64,000 nucleotides of DNA from an uncultured Eggerthellaceae bacterium (GCA_903789415.1 CAIFEG010000006.1:1-64000), one strand, 5' to 3'. Positions 8,559 to 17,345 are shown, numbered from the stretch's first letter. Notes: generated by a model not told the origin, from the sequence alone. A program made the numbers and translations.

Positions 8559-10072
8559 TACTCAGACTTTTTCGCAGCTTGAGAAGTTGACTTCTTTGCC
8601 GTGGTTTTCGAAGCAGTTGATTTGGCCGTCGTAGTTTTCTTTGCGGCAGGCTTTGTGGTCTTCTTTGCAGAAGTCGTCTTTTTCTCTGCCGTCTTCTTCG
8701 CAGGTTCTTTCTTTTCGTCCTTTTTGTCTGAGTCATGATCAGGTAATTTCTCGCCCGGTTTGAGCTCAGTTTCCTTCAGATGATTATCTCTAATATCTTC
8801 AAGTGCACGGCTGCGAGCAAGCCCCGCCTTCGCATCAGGAATACGACCATCAGCAACCCAATTTTTGTAAAGCTGCTCAGGCTTATCTACACCCGCATCC
8901 TTAAATTCTTTGACAATATCATCCTTTGTAATGGTGATATTTGCATGACGAGCCCATGCATCAAGAGCCAGATCTTGATTGCTTACGTCTTTCGCCTGCT
9001 TCTTTACATCCTGCTGGAAATCCTTTGAAGACATACCAGATTCCTGCAAGTAACTATCAAAGGTAATATGGTTCTGCTGAAGCTGCTGGAAGAAGTTTTG
9101 AAGCAAATTTTGCTCTTCGTTCTCGCACATATTCTTTGGAGCTTCGCCTTGCAAGCGATCAGCGAGAGCATACAGGATTTCATTTTCTTCAATACGCGGA
9201 AGATCCTGCTCTTTTTGCGCAGCAATGCTCTTTTTAATGTTGTCACGCATGTCGGCAAGGTCTTTAAAACCAGCCGTATCTTTTGCCCATTTGTCATCGA
9301 TATCGGGAAGATGCTTATCTTTTACCTGATCGATCTTCACATCGAAAGTATAGGTTCCCGCATCAAGATTGCCGGCAAGAAGGCCTGCATCGCTGCCCTT
9401 CTTGACATCCAAAGAGAACTTTTTCTCGTCACCCTTCTTAGCGCCTTCGAGCTGGTCATCAAATCCTTTAGGGAACAAGGTTGTGCCAAGTTGATAGAGA
9501 CGTTTTTCAGAGGATAAGGCATCGATCTCATTGCCGTCGGCATCGGTCGTATGAACCGTGATCTCCGCATATCCATCTTTTGGAAGCTTCTTTGACGCCG
9601 CTGCATCCTTAAAGTCGTAGTAATAGTTTCTTATTTGATCGATTTGTTCATCGATTTCGGTGTCAGCAACCTCTTTATTAGGAACTTTAATCTCAACATC
9701 ATCATAGTTTGAGAGTTCAAATTCAGGGCGAACATCAACCGTGAAAGAGAAGGTGTATGGTTTCCCTTCTTCAACTAACTTTTGATCGTCTTCAGCCTTT
9801 GGCTGGCTAATCGTAACGATATTTTCTTGATCGATTGCTAAAGGAACATTTTCCTCGGTAAGACTTTGAGTTACCTCGGCAATCGCAGCCTCAGGTCCAA
9901 ACATGCTGTCGATGACAGGACGCGGAGCCTTTCCCGGACGAAAGCCAGGGAAGCGATATTGGTGTGCTAAATCCTTATAAACCTTTTTGAAGCGATTGTT
10001 TACTTCTTTCGCATCAATGGTAACTGTCAGCTTTTTTTGAGTTCCTTCGAGAGCCTCTACTTTGGTTTCCAA
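8558..10072 (-). CDS. tig: trigger factor (ribosome-associated chaperone and PPIase)
   Basis: Binds near the ribosomal exit tunnel and folds nascent chains. The N-terminal ribosome-binding domain has the signature GFRPGKAPRPV. The FKBP-like PPIase domain (about 150-240) and the helical C-terminal domain follow. I prefer a TTG start at 10072, giving METKVEALEG, because GGAGG lies 5 nt upstream and this matches the usual start of the family; the upstream ATGs at 10087 and 10084 lie on or before that site. The last ~65 residues are a Lys/Ala/Thr/Ser-rich tail (AKKTT-type repeats) absent from typical trigger factors of about 430-450 residues. Confidence 0.95.
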   Translation of the reverse strand: METKVEALEGTQKKLTVTIDAKEVNNRFKKVYKDLAHQYRFPGFRPGKAPRPVIDSMFGPEAAIAEVTQSLTEENVPLAIDQENIVTISQPKAEDDQKLVEEGKPYTFSFTVDVRPEFELSNYDDVEIKVPNKEVADTEIDEQIDQIRNYYYDFKDAAASKKLPKDGYAEITVHTTDADGNEIDALSSEKRLYQLGTTLFPKGFDDQLEGAKKGDEKKFSLDVKKGSDAGLLAGNLDAGTYTFDVKIDQVKDKHLPDIDDKWAKDTAGFKDLADMRDNIKKSIAAQKEQDLPRIEENEILYALADRLQGEAPKNMCENEEQNLLQNFFQQLQQNHITFDSYLQESGMSSKDFQQDVKKQAKDVSNQDLALDAWARHANITITKDDIVKEFKDAGVDKPEQLYKNWVADGRIPDAKAGLARSRALEDIRDNHLKETELKPGEKLPDHDSDKKDEKKEPAKKTAEKKTTSAKKTTKPAAKKTTTAKSTASKTTAKKSTSQAAKKSE

Positions 10073-10173
10073 TCGTTCCTCCATCATTTAAAAAGCCAGG
10101 ATGGACACCTGGCACGACACATAATCCGCATGCCGCGCGGTGACCCTACCCCAAAGACCAATTATTTGTTGAA

Positions 10174-10260
10174 TGGTGCGGGTGAAAGGACTTGAACCTT
10201 CACGGAGAAACCTCCACCAGGACCTAAACCTGGCGCGTCTGCCAATTCCGCCACACCCGC
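10174..10260 (-). tRNA. tRNA-Leu (anticodon TAG)
   Basis: An 87-nt gene with CCA encoded. The acceptor stem is GCGGGTG paired with CACCCGC. The D-arm contains GGCGGAATTGGCAGACGC, the anticodon loop reads TTTAGGT (anticodon TAG), a long class II variable arm is present, and the T-arm contains GTTCAAGTC. The long variable arm and the anticodon both indicate leucine. It lies just upstream of tig on the same strand. Confidence 0.97.
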
Positions 10261-10369
10261 ATTCGATCTTGTGATCGTATCGTCTACGTTGCACACGCAA
10301 TGAAATATCTTAGCAAAATAAAAGCGTAATGCCATCCCTGAATTTGATATGCATACGGACGGCATATCT

Positions 10370-10657
10370 CTACAGAGTGCCACGTTTAAATTTTCGGTGA
10401 TGAATTACTTTTTTTGGCTCGCGAAAATCAAGTTGTGGCTGGACAAAAGTATCTGAAGAAGAATCTCTGGAAGGAGCCTTCTCAATCTTATCTATTTGCC
10501 ACGATACTGCTTCTTTGCCAAACGTCTCGAGCATTTTTATTCGTGCATCACTCATGTTTGCACGGGACCCCGCGTTACTGTCGCTTTCAAATTCGAAAGT
10601 TCCATTAACGGGATTTGCGCTGTGAGGTGATTTGTAATGTGCTCGGTATTTTTTCAT
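10370..10657 (-). CDS. small basic protein of unknown function
   Basis: Ninety-five residues starting MKKYRAHYKSPHSANP, rich in Lys/Arg/Ser, with a basic end (KKVIHHRKFKRGTL). There is no membrane segment or Cys motif. The first half (YRAHYKSP...GTFEFESDS...ARIKMLETFG) looks folded; the second half is polar. No ribosome binding site sits at normal spacing before the ATG. A TAAAAT element about 10 nt upstream would suit a leaderless transcript. AAGGAGG occurs 34 nt upstream in front of a 12-codon frame that ends in an ATGA overlap with this start, but its spacing to a GTG is only 2 nt. I do not recognise the family. Confidence 0.6.
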   Translation of the reverse strand: MKKYRAHYKSPHSANPVNGTFEFESDSNAGSRANMSDARIKMLETFGKEAVSWQIDKIEKAPSRDSSSDTFVQPQLDFREPKKVIHHRKFKRGTL

Positions 10658-10806
10658 ACAAGCATTTTATCAAACAATCCTGATCGCACGCCCTCCTTCA
10701 TACATTTAAGAAATAAATATACAAAGCAGGGAGCAAAGGTAAACCGAGATGATACATCTTTTTTCGCCACCTCATCACTTTGCGAGAAAGTTACAGAACG
10801 GTTGCG

Positions 10807-10849
10807 TTAGCACTCGCTTATTGACTCTGCTAATTAAATTCCTTATAAC
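10807..10849 (+). promoter_or_regulatory. hsp20 promoter overlapped by a degenerate CIRCE operator
   Basis: TTGACT (10821-10826), a 17-nt spacer and TATAAC (10844-10849) form a good housekeeping promoter. TTAGCACTC-N9-CTCTGCTAA (10807-10833) overlaps it. The left arm matches the CIRCE (HrcA operator) consensus perfectly. The right arm keeps 6 of 9 bases (TGCTAA). Repression by HrcA is an inference. A second inverted repeat, AGGTAA-N10-TTACCT, lies in the leader at 10869-10890. Confidence 0.7.
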
Positions 10850-10916
10850 AATAACTGTAAGAAATCTAAGGTAATCAATTGAGGTTACCTAAATAGAAAA
10901 TAGGAGATGGCTTGAT

Positions 10917-11360
10917 ATGGCAATGTTGATTCCAACTTCCCACAACAACTTCTTTGATGACTTTTTGATGAGCCCGTTTGATTCATTCTTTGGCAACGAC
11001 GGCAAGGGAAGCACTTCTGAGGCAGCTCTTCTTCGTACAGATGTAAAAGAAGACAAAGATCATTATTCACTGATCGTTGATGTTCCTGGCGTGAAGAGAG
11101 AAGATGTTAACGTTTCTTTGAAGGATGGTTACTTGCGCATTAACGCAAAGGCCCATCAAGAAGAGAGCGAAGGCGGCAAGGACGAGAAATTCTTACGCAA
11201 AGAGCGTTTCGATGGTGAGGCAAGCCGCAGCTTCTATGTTGGCAACACCGTACATCCTGAGGACATTAACGCAAAGTTCGGCAACGGAACATTAACCATT
11301 ACCGTTCCTAAGAAAACCGAGCAGAATGATGACGGTAGCCAGTCAATCGCAATTGACTAA
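10917..11360 (+). CDS. Hsp20/alpha-crystallin small heat-shock protein
   Basis: ATP-independent holdase chaperone that keeps unfolding proteins soluble. Of its 147 residues, about 38-135 are the alpha-crystallin domain, with DVPGVKREDVNVSLKDG and the closing GTLTITVPK motif. The N-terminal arm (NNFFDDFLMSPFDSFF) is typical. The start is ATG at 10917, with GGAG 10 nt upstream. It is transcribed alone from a promoter overlapped by a CIRCE-like operator and ends at a strong hairpin. Confidence 0.93.
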   Translation: MAMLIPTSHNNFFDDFLMSPFDSFFGNDGKGSTSEAALLRTDVKEDKDHYSLIVDVPGVKREDVNVSLKDGYLRINAKAHQEESEGGKDEKFLRKERFDGEASRSFYVGNTVHPEDINAKFGNGTLTITVPKKTEQNDDGSQSIAID

Positions 11361-11429
11361 TTTTCGTTGAGTGTTCCACCTCACATACGAAAAGCGAATA
11401 CGAATATCAGCTGCGTAGTTGATAAAAAA

Positions 11430-11469
11430 ACAAAATGAGGCAGTTCAGTAATGGGCTGCCTCATTTTGT
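11430..11469. terminator. bidirectional terminator between hsp20 and the convergent membrane gene
   Basis: A perfect 14-bp stem, ACAAAATGAGGCAG / CTGCCTCATTTTGT (11430-11443 with 11456-11469), has a 12-nt loop. The minus-strand side is followed by a run of seven T. The plus-strand side has only the T-rich stem end. It serves both convergent genes. Confidence 0.88.
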
Positions 11470-11514
11470 GTCTCTACTCCTGCTAACTATATCCCCCACT
11501 CACCTTCTCTTTTG

Positions 11515-11552
11515 TATGAATGGGCTGCCAAAGTATGAATGGTCTACCAAAT
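11515..11552. repeat. 19-bp tandem duplication near a stop codon
   Basis: Two adjacent 19-bp units (11515-11533 and 11534-11552), both starting TATGAATGG, differ at only three positions. They end 5 bp from the stop codon of the membrane gene that follows on the minus strand. Confidence 0.6.
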
Positions 11553-11556
11553 ATTC

Positions 11557-13137
11557 TTAGTCGATGCGCTCGTAAATCACGTGACCGGTATCACTCCACG
11601 CAACTTCGTATCCGGGAAGACCGTGCAAGTAGTCCAAGAAGTACATCGCTCCTTGTGGGATAATAACCAACTTTGGCTGATTCGCCTGTACATCTTCCCA
11701 CAGCAGCTGTTCGCGAATATACAGACGGGTATCTTCTGGTTGGAAAATATAACGAGATGCAGATGAGCGATCAGATTCAACAAAGATCCATGAGTCTGCA
11801 AAGCACACCACAATTTTGTCATCGGGTGCGGTCAATTCATCAACCTTATCGACGATTGCGTATCCATCATCATAAATTGATCCCGCATTATTTATATCAT
11901 CAGTAGAAAGAATGTTTGCCGCGTCATGGTTTGTTCTCAGTGCAGAAACATAATGACGACCATCAAGGAACAACAATCCCGCCAAAACGATACACGCAAT
12001 AATCGTAAATGTGACGAACCACGCTTTTTTATCTTTTGTACATCCGGCAAACACGCTCAGGCATCCAGCCATAGGAAGCGCCATATAGGGAATCATCGTC
12101 ATTAAGTAATATGTGTAATGGCGTCCTGACAAGGAGGAAAATCCGAGGGCAACAGCAAACGCAATCAGATAGCACACCCAAAAAAGACGCGGTGTATGCT
12201 TTTGTTTGATACATACCAGCACAAGACATACAAGCGATACCGCAAGCGTGGGATACGATAGTTGCCAAACAACCGTCGAAATAAAATCGGAGTATCCAAA
12301 GGTCGAAGCATATTCAGAATTGAAGTGGAAGTAGCAATCGATAAATGCATCCCATGCTCCCCCAACAGCTATCCATATCAAAAATGGTGCACAAAAACCT
12401 ACAAAACCTAACAGTGCCCACGCAATGGTCGGGACAATACGCTTCCCATGATTTCGCATTCCCATATGAATAAGGATAAAAAGGCCAAATGCCGCCCATG
12501 CGCCAAGCATGTTTGGTTGCAACAAGAACGCCGCGCCGGCAGTGAGACCAACGCCGATGCATCCTGCCCTCGAAATTGGTCCTTTGATGAAATATCCAGA
12601 GAACAAATAAATCGCGATCGCAACCGGGAGGAATGCGAATTCTTCGGTGTAATTACCACCAAAGAGCGAATACGAAAGGGTGCTAAAGGCAAGCACCACT
12701 CCGATGGTTGATGCGATCGGTCCACTAAAACGTCGGCATGCAAAAAAGGATGCCCACATTGCACTCCAAATAGCCACGAGTTCACATGCCCAAAGACCAA
12801 GTGATACCTGATGTGGTCCATCGAGAATCGCCGCGATCGTGTTGATGATGTAGAGAAGCGGACCCTTATGGTCAAAAATGTCGCGGTATGGCATCTGACC
12901 TTGCAAGATATGCTCACCGATGTAGGTAAATACACTTGAATCTACCGAAGGATACGCGGTTGAAAACGGTGACGCAGCGCTCAAAAATGAGAGACCTATG
13001 GCACAGATCGCCGTGATGACAAGACCAATGATGTTTGTTTTCCCATGGACCATTTCGCGAATCGCAGTGGGATAGACAGAAGATGTCTTGCCTGAAGCTA
13101 TCGCTTCTTGTTGTATAGATTCCGAATCAGAGTGCAT
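11557..13137 (-). CDS. integral membrane protein, GT-C (GT39-like) glycosyltransferase family
   Basis: A 526-residue protein with about 11 hydrophobic segments starting near residue 33. The first external loop reads SSVFTYIGEHILQGQMPY followed by RDIFDHKGP. This Asp-containing loop is characteristic of GT-C/PMT-like transferases that use polyprenyl-phosphate sugars. The C-terminal ~100 residues form a soluble domain (DKIVVCFADSWIF, YIFQPEDTRLY) as in related proteins. Substrate is unknown; a cell-surface polymer sugar is likely. It stands alone between hsp20 and rpoD, with the shared terminator downstream. Confidence 0.72.
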   Translation of the reverse strand: MHSDSESIQQEAIASGKTSSVYPTAIREMVHGKTNIIGLVITAICAIGLSFLSAASPFSTAYPSVDSSVFTYIGEHILQGQMPYRDIFDHKGPLLYIINTIAAILDGPHQVSLGLWACELVAIWSAMWASFFACRRFSGPIASTIGVVLAFSTLSYSLFGGNYTEEFAFLPVAIAIYLFSGYFIKGPISRAGCIGVGLTAGAAFLLQPNMLGAWAAFGLFILIHMGMRNHGKRIVPTIAWALLGFVGFCAPFLIWIAVGGAWDAFIDCYFHFNSEYASTFGYSDFISTVVWQLSYPTLAVSLVCLVLVCIKQKHTPRLFWVCYLIAFAVALGFSSLSGRHYTYYLMTMIPYMALPMAGCLSVFAGCTKDKKAWFVTFTIIACIVLAGLLFLDGRHYVSALRTNHDAANILSTDDINNAGSIYDDGYAIVDKVDELTAPDDKIVVCFADSWIFVESDRSSASRYIFQPEDTRLYIREQLLWEDVQANQPKLVIIPQGAMYFLDYLHGLPGYEVAWSDTGHVIYERID

Positions 13138-13183
13138 ATTGGCTGACCTTATACCTTGAAGAGAAATGCCATTTCAGGCTATC

Positions 13184-13237
13184 AAAAACCCGGCATATAG
13201 GAAATGCTTCAAACATTTTGCTATAGTACCGGGTTTT
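13184..13237 (-). terminator. terminator of rpoD
   Basis: AAAACCCGG...CCGGGTTTT arms (13185-13193 with 13229-13237) have an additional inner CTATA/TATAG pairing. On the minus strand they are followed by TTTTTGAT. Confidence 0.8.
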
Positions 13238-13278
13238 CTGTGCGAGGTAAATTCAGTTTTTCAGATCAAACGCAAAAA

Positions 13279-14691
13279 CTAATCTTCCAAGTAATCTTTC
13301 AACTTGCTCGAACGGCTTGGATGGCGCAGCTTTGCAAGGGTCTTGCTTTCAATCTGACGAATACGTTCACGCGTGACGCCGAATTCGCGACCCACTTCTT
13401 CAAGCGTGCGTGGATGACCATCATCCAGACCAAAACGAAGCGTGATTACCTTACGCTCACGTTCTGAAAGGCCATCTAAAACATCACGCAATTGTTCTTG
13501 GAGCATTGCAAAACTTGCCGCATCAGGAGGAACAACCGCTTCTTGATCTTCGATGAAATCACCAAGCTGAGAATCCTCTTCTTCGCCGATTGGCGTTTCC
13601 AAAGAAACAGGTTCTTGGCTGATCTTCTGAATCTCGCGAACGCGCTCTGGTGGAAGATCAAGTTCCTTACCGATTTCTTCTGGCGTAGGTTCACGACCAA
13701 ATTTTTGCAAGAGCGAACGCTGCACGCGTACCAGCTTGTTAATGGTTTCAACCATATGCACTGGAATACGAATCGTACGCGCCTGGTCAGCAATCGCACG
13801 CGTGATTGCCTGTCTAATCCACCAGGTTGCATAGGTGGAAAACTTAAACCCTTTGGTGTAATCGAACTTTTCGACCGCACGGATAAGACCTAAGTTGCCT
13901 TCCTGAATTAAATCCAGGAACAGCATGCCACGACCCACGTAGCGCTTCGCAATGGAAACCACCAGACGAAGGTTCGCTTCAATAAGCTTTTGTTTTGCGT
14001 CAAGACCTACTTGGTCGATACGGTTCAGACGGCGCTTTTCGCGACGGTCTAACTCACGGCCCTCTTCTTTTGCCTTGTCAAGCTCGGCTTCGGCTTTCAC
14101 TCCTGCTTCGATTTTCATGGCAAGATCGATCTCTTGCGAAGCCTTAAGCAGAGGCACTTTGCCGATTTCTTTAAGATACATACGAACCGGGTCGTCGGTT
14201 AAAAGAGCAGTTGAACGATCAGCTGCTGCTGAGGTGCGACGCGATGTCCGTCTACGACGACCACGTGAACTACTCGAGGAAACCTTTGGGAGATCGACCT
14301 TATCAGGAACCTTCAGTTCCTCTTTAGGAATTCCCTCGAGAATTGAATCGGGATCGGTGTCCTCATCCTCGGTGTCGACATCATCCATGTCATCCATGAA
14401 TGAATCGTCAATATCGAGATCATCGGAATTATCGGTAATGTCTTCTTCAGTTTTCTTTGAAGTCTTTTTTGCAGAAGATTTTGTTTTTTTCGCTGTCTTT
14501 GAGGATTTTGACTCACTCTTTGTATTTGTTGATGATTCTGCAGTTTTCGCAGCGCTTTTACGAGTGGTTTTCTTTCCTTTTGTCTGTGTCTTTTTGACAG
14601 CCTTTTGAGCGGTTGAGCTGGCTTTTACCGTTTTCTCTTCGCTCTCTTTTGTTGTTTTTTGTTCCATGCCCTTTTCTGAAGCCTCAGTCAC
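13279..14691 (-). CDS. rpoD: RNA polymerase primary sigma factor (sigma-70/SigA type)
   Basis: Directs core RNA polymerase to housekeeping promoters. Region 1.2 is [17 protein letters not shown]. Regions 2.1-2.4 run from [18 protein letters not shown] through [17 protein letters not shown]. Region 3 contains ETINKLVR, and region 4 has the helix-turn-helix [20 protein letters not shown] and a terminal KLKDYLED. The first ~150 residues are low-complexity: Lys/Thr/Ser-rich, then Asp/Glu-rich. I chose GTG at 14691 because AAAGGAAG precedes it at normal spacing; a longer frame begins at 14706 with another GTG that overlaps this site. Confidence 0.96.
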   Translation of the reverse strand: MTEASEKGMEQKTTKESEEKTVKASSTAQKAVKKTQTKGKKTTRKSAAKTAESSTNTKSESKSSKTAKKTKSSAKKTSKKTEEDITDNSDDLDIDDSFMDDMDDVDTEDEDTDPDSILEGIPKEELKVPDKVDLPKVSSSSSRGRRRRTSRRTSAAADRSTALLTDDPVRMYLKEIGKVPLLKASQEIDLAMKIEAGVKAEAELDKAKEEGRELDRREKRRLNRIDQVGLDAKQKLIEANLRLVVSIAKRYVGRGMLFLDLIQEGNLGLIRAVEKFDYTKGFKFSTYATWWIRQAITRAIADQARTIRIPVHMVETINKLVRVQRSLLQKFGREPTPEEIGKELDLPPERVREIQKISQEPVSLETPIGEEEDSQLGDFIEDQEAVVPPDAASFAMLQEQLRDVLDGLSERERKVITLRFGLDDGHPRTLEEVGREFGVTRERIRQIESKTLAKLRHPSRSSKLKDYLED

Positions 14692-14942
14692 GTAGCTTCC
14701 TTTCACAAAACATCATGTCTGATTTTAGGCGTACTCCCACAGCAAAGTAGTTTAGCAAAAAATGCCCGTGCCCGAATCAAAAAATAAAATTTTACCGGTT
14801 TGACAAGTAAGAATCATATTATTTCCGTTCGGTGCGTCTCATCCTTTCTCTTGCGTTTACTCTGACACATCCCATAGATCTTTTCGCGAGATAGCACAAA
14901 CGTTCTTCCCTAAAAAATCTTCCCTTTACATTTTTGTAAGCA

Positions 14943-14971
14943 TTGACATAGAACATATGTTCCCATACCTT
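14943..14971 (+). promoter_or_regulatory. promoter with LexA-like palindrome for the radical SAM/DUF4130 operon
   Basis: TTGACA (14943-14948), a 17-nt spacer and TACCTT (14966-14971) form a promoter with a strong -35 and a weak -10. The spacer contains the perfect 12-bp palindrome GAACATATGTTC (14951-14962). It matches the core of the Gram-positive SOS box CGAAC-N4-GTTCG. A second, partial copy (ACATATGTTCG) lies at 14981-14991, about 15-25 nt before the chosen start codon. The rest of 14707-14942 should contain the divergent rpoD promoter, which I could not define. Confidence 0.68.
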
Positions 14972-15005
14972 GTAAGTAATACATATGTTCGATAAAGGAA
15001 TGCTC

Positions 15006-16451
15006 ATGGACGTCGCGGATAAACTGGAAATACTTGCTGATGCCGCAAAATACGACGTTGCGTGTACCTCTTCTGGCATAGACCGTTCGGCACAAAAAGG
15101 ATGTCTTGGCTCGACGGTCGCTGCGGGATGCTGCCATTCTTGGACGCCTGATGGACGCTGCATCTCCTTGCTTAAAGTCTTAATGACCAATGTGTGCGAA
15201 TATGACTGCGCATACTGTGTGAACCGAATCTCAAATGACCATGTTCGCCGCACCGCATTTACTCCCCAGGAACTTGCTGACCTCACTATGGGAATGTATC
15301 GTCGCAATTACATTGAAGGGTTATTTCTATCGAGCGCGGTGCTGAAAACTCCAGACTATACGTGCGAACGCATGATTGAAACCTTTCGGATTCTTCGAGA
15401 TTCATATCACTTTTGTGGATACATCCATGCCAAGATCATTCCAGGGACTTCCCCAGATCTTATTGACAAAATTGGGCGATATGCAGACCGGGTCAGCGTC
15501 AATCTGGAGATGCCCAGCCAACAGAGTTTAAAATTGCTCGCTCCAAGTAAAACAAAAACCAGCGTGCTCGGACCCATGAAATACATTCATCAAGAAATTG
15601 ATATTGATAAGACCAAAAGACTTGCAGCACACAATAGTCGTTCAACCCTATACGTATCAAAAAGAGGATCAAAGAGTATGGCGCCTTCTAGAAAACGTGC
15701 GTTTGCCCCCGCTGGGCAGAGCACACAGATGATTATTGGCGCCTCTCCCGAAAGCGATTACCAAATTCTCAATATCTCTTCGGCACTCTATAAACAATAC
15801 AAATTAAAACGCGTATTTTTTAGCGCATATATCCCCGTGGTGAAAGATCCGCGCTTACCTCAGAGTGCTCATATCCAACTCGATCGTGAACATAGGCTCT
15901 TTCAAGCTGATTGGCTTATGCGTTTTTACGGATTTGATGTCAACGAAATCGTTGATGCAAACCACCCCTTTTTAGATACACAGCTAGATCCCAAGGCACA
16001 ATGGGCAATACATCATCTTGATTTATTTCCAATTGAAATCAATACTGCATCCTACCAAATGTTGCTGCGTGTACCAGGAATTGGTGTGCGCGGTGCACAA
16101 CGAATTATCAAAGCAAGAAAAACGCGACGTCTTTCGAGTGATGACGTTGCGCGCATCGGAATTGCCTATAAGCGAGCACGGTATTTTATTACGTGCTGCG
16201 GAAATTATGTGGCTGGGGGAATCGATTTTTCTTCTGAAACCCTTCGAAGTATTCTTTCTGCTCCTATTGATGGCGGGCACCATGGACGCCGTGCCGCACG
16301 ACCAATCCCCGGTCAGCAGTCATTATTTGATGATGCAGCCTCACCCATCTCTGTGAATCCTGTTAAAAGTCAAAAGGAGCTTCCGCAGACTCCACGCACA
16401 AGTCTCACTCTCCCAAATAACTCTGAAAGTCGACATGCGGAACGGCGATGA
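15006..16451 (+). CDS. radical SAM protein of the DNA modification/repair-associated family (partner of DUF4130)
   Basis: Matches the radical SAM family annotated as putative DNA modification/repair protein (TIGR03916). The CxxxCxxC cluster motif is C64/C68/C71 in VCEYDCAYC. The N-terminus LEILADAAKYDVACTSSG is family-typical. A helix-hairpin-helix DNA-binding element (LLRVPGIGVRGAQRIIKAR) lies near residue 350. The last ~60 residues are polar. I chose ATG at 15006 because AAAGGA lies 7 nt upstream; the in-frame ATG at 14985 overlaps the second LexA-like half site. The next gene starts 3 nt after the stop and encodes the usual partner. The substrate is not known to me. Confidence 0.86.
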   Translation: MDVADKLEILADAAKYDVACTSSGIDRSAQKGCLGSTVAAGCCHSWTPDGRCISLLKVLMTNVCEYDCAYCVNRISNDHVRRTAFTPQELADLTMGMYRRNYIEGLFLSSAVLKTPDYTCERMIETFRILRDSYHFCGYIHAKIIPGTSPDLIDKIGRYADRVSVNLEMPSQQSLKLLAPSKTKTSVLGPMKYIHQEIDIDKTKRLAAHNSRSTLYVSKRGSKSMAPSRKRAFAPAGQSTQMIIGASPESDYQILNISSALYKQYKLKRVFFSAYIPVVKDPRLPQSAHIQLDREHRLFQADWLMRFYGFDVNEIVDANHPFLDTQLDPKAQWAIHHLDLFPIEINTASYQMLLRVPGIGVRGAQRIIKARKTRRLSSDDVARIGIAYKRARYFITCCGNYVAGGIDFSSETLRSILSAPIDGGHHGRRAARPIPGQQSLFDDAASPISVNPVKSQKELPQTPRTSLTLPNNSESRHAERR

Positions 16452-16454
16452 AAT

Positions 16455-17345
16455 ATGAGACGCAATACCGCCACCTCAGAAAAAATTGAGAAATATCCAG
16501 CGATCTCCGCTGCAGAACCACAAGACCCGGTGCTTTTTACGTATGACGGTTCAGCTGAAGGAATCATGACATGCGTGTTTTATTCCTATGCGCACCGTAT
16601 CATTCCCATCGATATTCAGAGAAAAGACCTTGTACAGTCTCGTCTCGATCAAGCCATCATTGATGTGCAAACTCAAATAGACCAAGCACTTCGTGTACGC
16701 AAAGGAATTTTGAGATGTGGCGGGAAAGAGGTATGGAAGAAAAGTTTATATACTGCTTCCGCTGACGATCCGCGCGCTGCGTACGCATGCTTTATTTTTC
16801 TTCGGGAGCTTTTCGATCATACAGCCGCAGCATGCAAACACTGCAAAAAGAAAATGACCTGTACCAAACCGTGCCCGCGCAATAGAGGACCTCACATTCT
16901 TGATGAATGGTCAAATCCCCACGTCAGGGATGCGCTCCGCATTGCCCGCAGCGTCACAATTGAAATCAATCGTATGCATGAACTCATGCGATTTTCCCAT
17001 TTAGCATCCGATATTTGGTTTGCCAAATGCAATCCAAATGCCGATGTTGTCCCCTTTTTGATGAACTGGTTTACGCCGCGCTTTAACACTCAGAAATTTC
17101 TCATATGGGACGAGGTGCATCACGTCGCGGGGCTTTCGGAAAATGGTATGGCGCATGTGGTGAAAGTTGATGATATCGATGCACTTATTTCCCAGGTTCC
17201 CTCAAAAGAAGAGGCAGCAATGGAAGATGCCTGGCAACGTTTTTATCACGCTGTTGCAATAGACGAGCGCTACCATCCAGAACTTCGAGGCCATTTTATG
17301 CCAATGCGATTATGGAAAAACATCACCGAAATGCAAGATGATTAA
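16455..17345 (+). CDS. DUF4130 protein, putative DNA-metabolism partner
   Basis: A 296-residue protein of the DUF4130/TIGR03915 family, normally encoded beside the preceding radical SAM protein and, in many bacteria, fused to a uracil-DNA-glycosylase-like domain. That fusion is absent here. The family core VLFTYDGSAEGIMTCVFYSY begins near residue 26. Later motifs are HELMRFSHLASDIWFAKCNP and the conserved DEVHHVAG region. An insert has a CKHCKKKMTCTKPC cluster near 137 that could bind zinc. Its start (16455) follows the upstream stop by 3 nt, so the two genes are co-transcribed. Its stop codon lies in the first unit of the 15-bp repeat. Confidence 0.85.
   Translation: MRRNTATSEKIEKYPAISAAEPQDPVLFTYDGSAEGIMTCVFYSYAHRIIPIDIQRKDLVQSRLDQAIIDVQTQIDQALRVRKGILRCGGKEVWKKSLYTASADDPRAAYACFIFLRELFDHTAAACKHCKKKMTCTKPCPRNRGPHILDEWSNPHVRDALRIARSVTIEINRMHELMRFSHLASDIWFAKCNPNADVVPFLMNWFTPRFNTQKFLIWDEVHHVAGLSENGMAHVVKVDDIDALISQVPSKEEAAMEDAWQRFYHAVAIDERYHPELRGHFMPMRLWKNITEMQDD

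Noticed and set aside
10687-10698. Strong ribosome binding site AAGGAGG before a GTG leader peptide.
   Set aside because: The spacing to the GTG is only 2 nt, too short for efficient initiation, so I did not list the 12-codon frame as a gene.
14819-15307. Minus-strand reading frame opposite the start of the radical SAM gene.
   Set aside because: It runs antisense through a well-supported coding start, has no ribosome binding site and no recognisable protein features.
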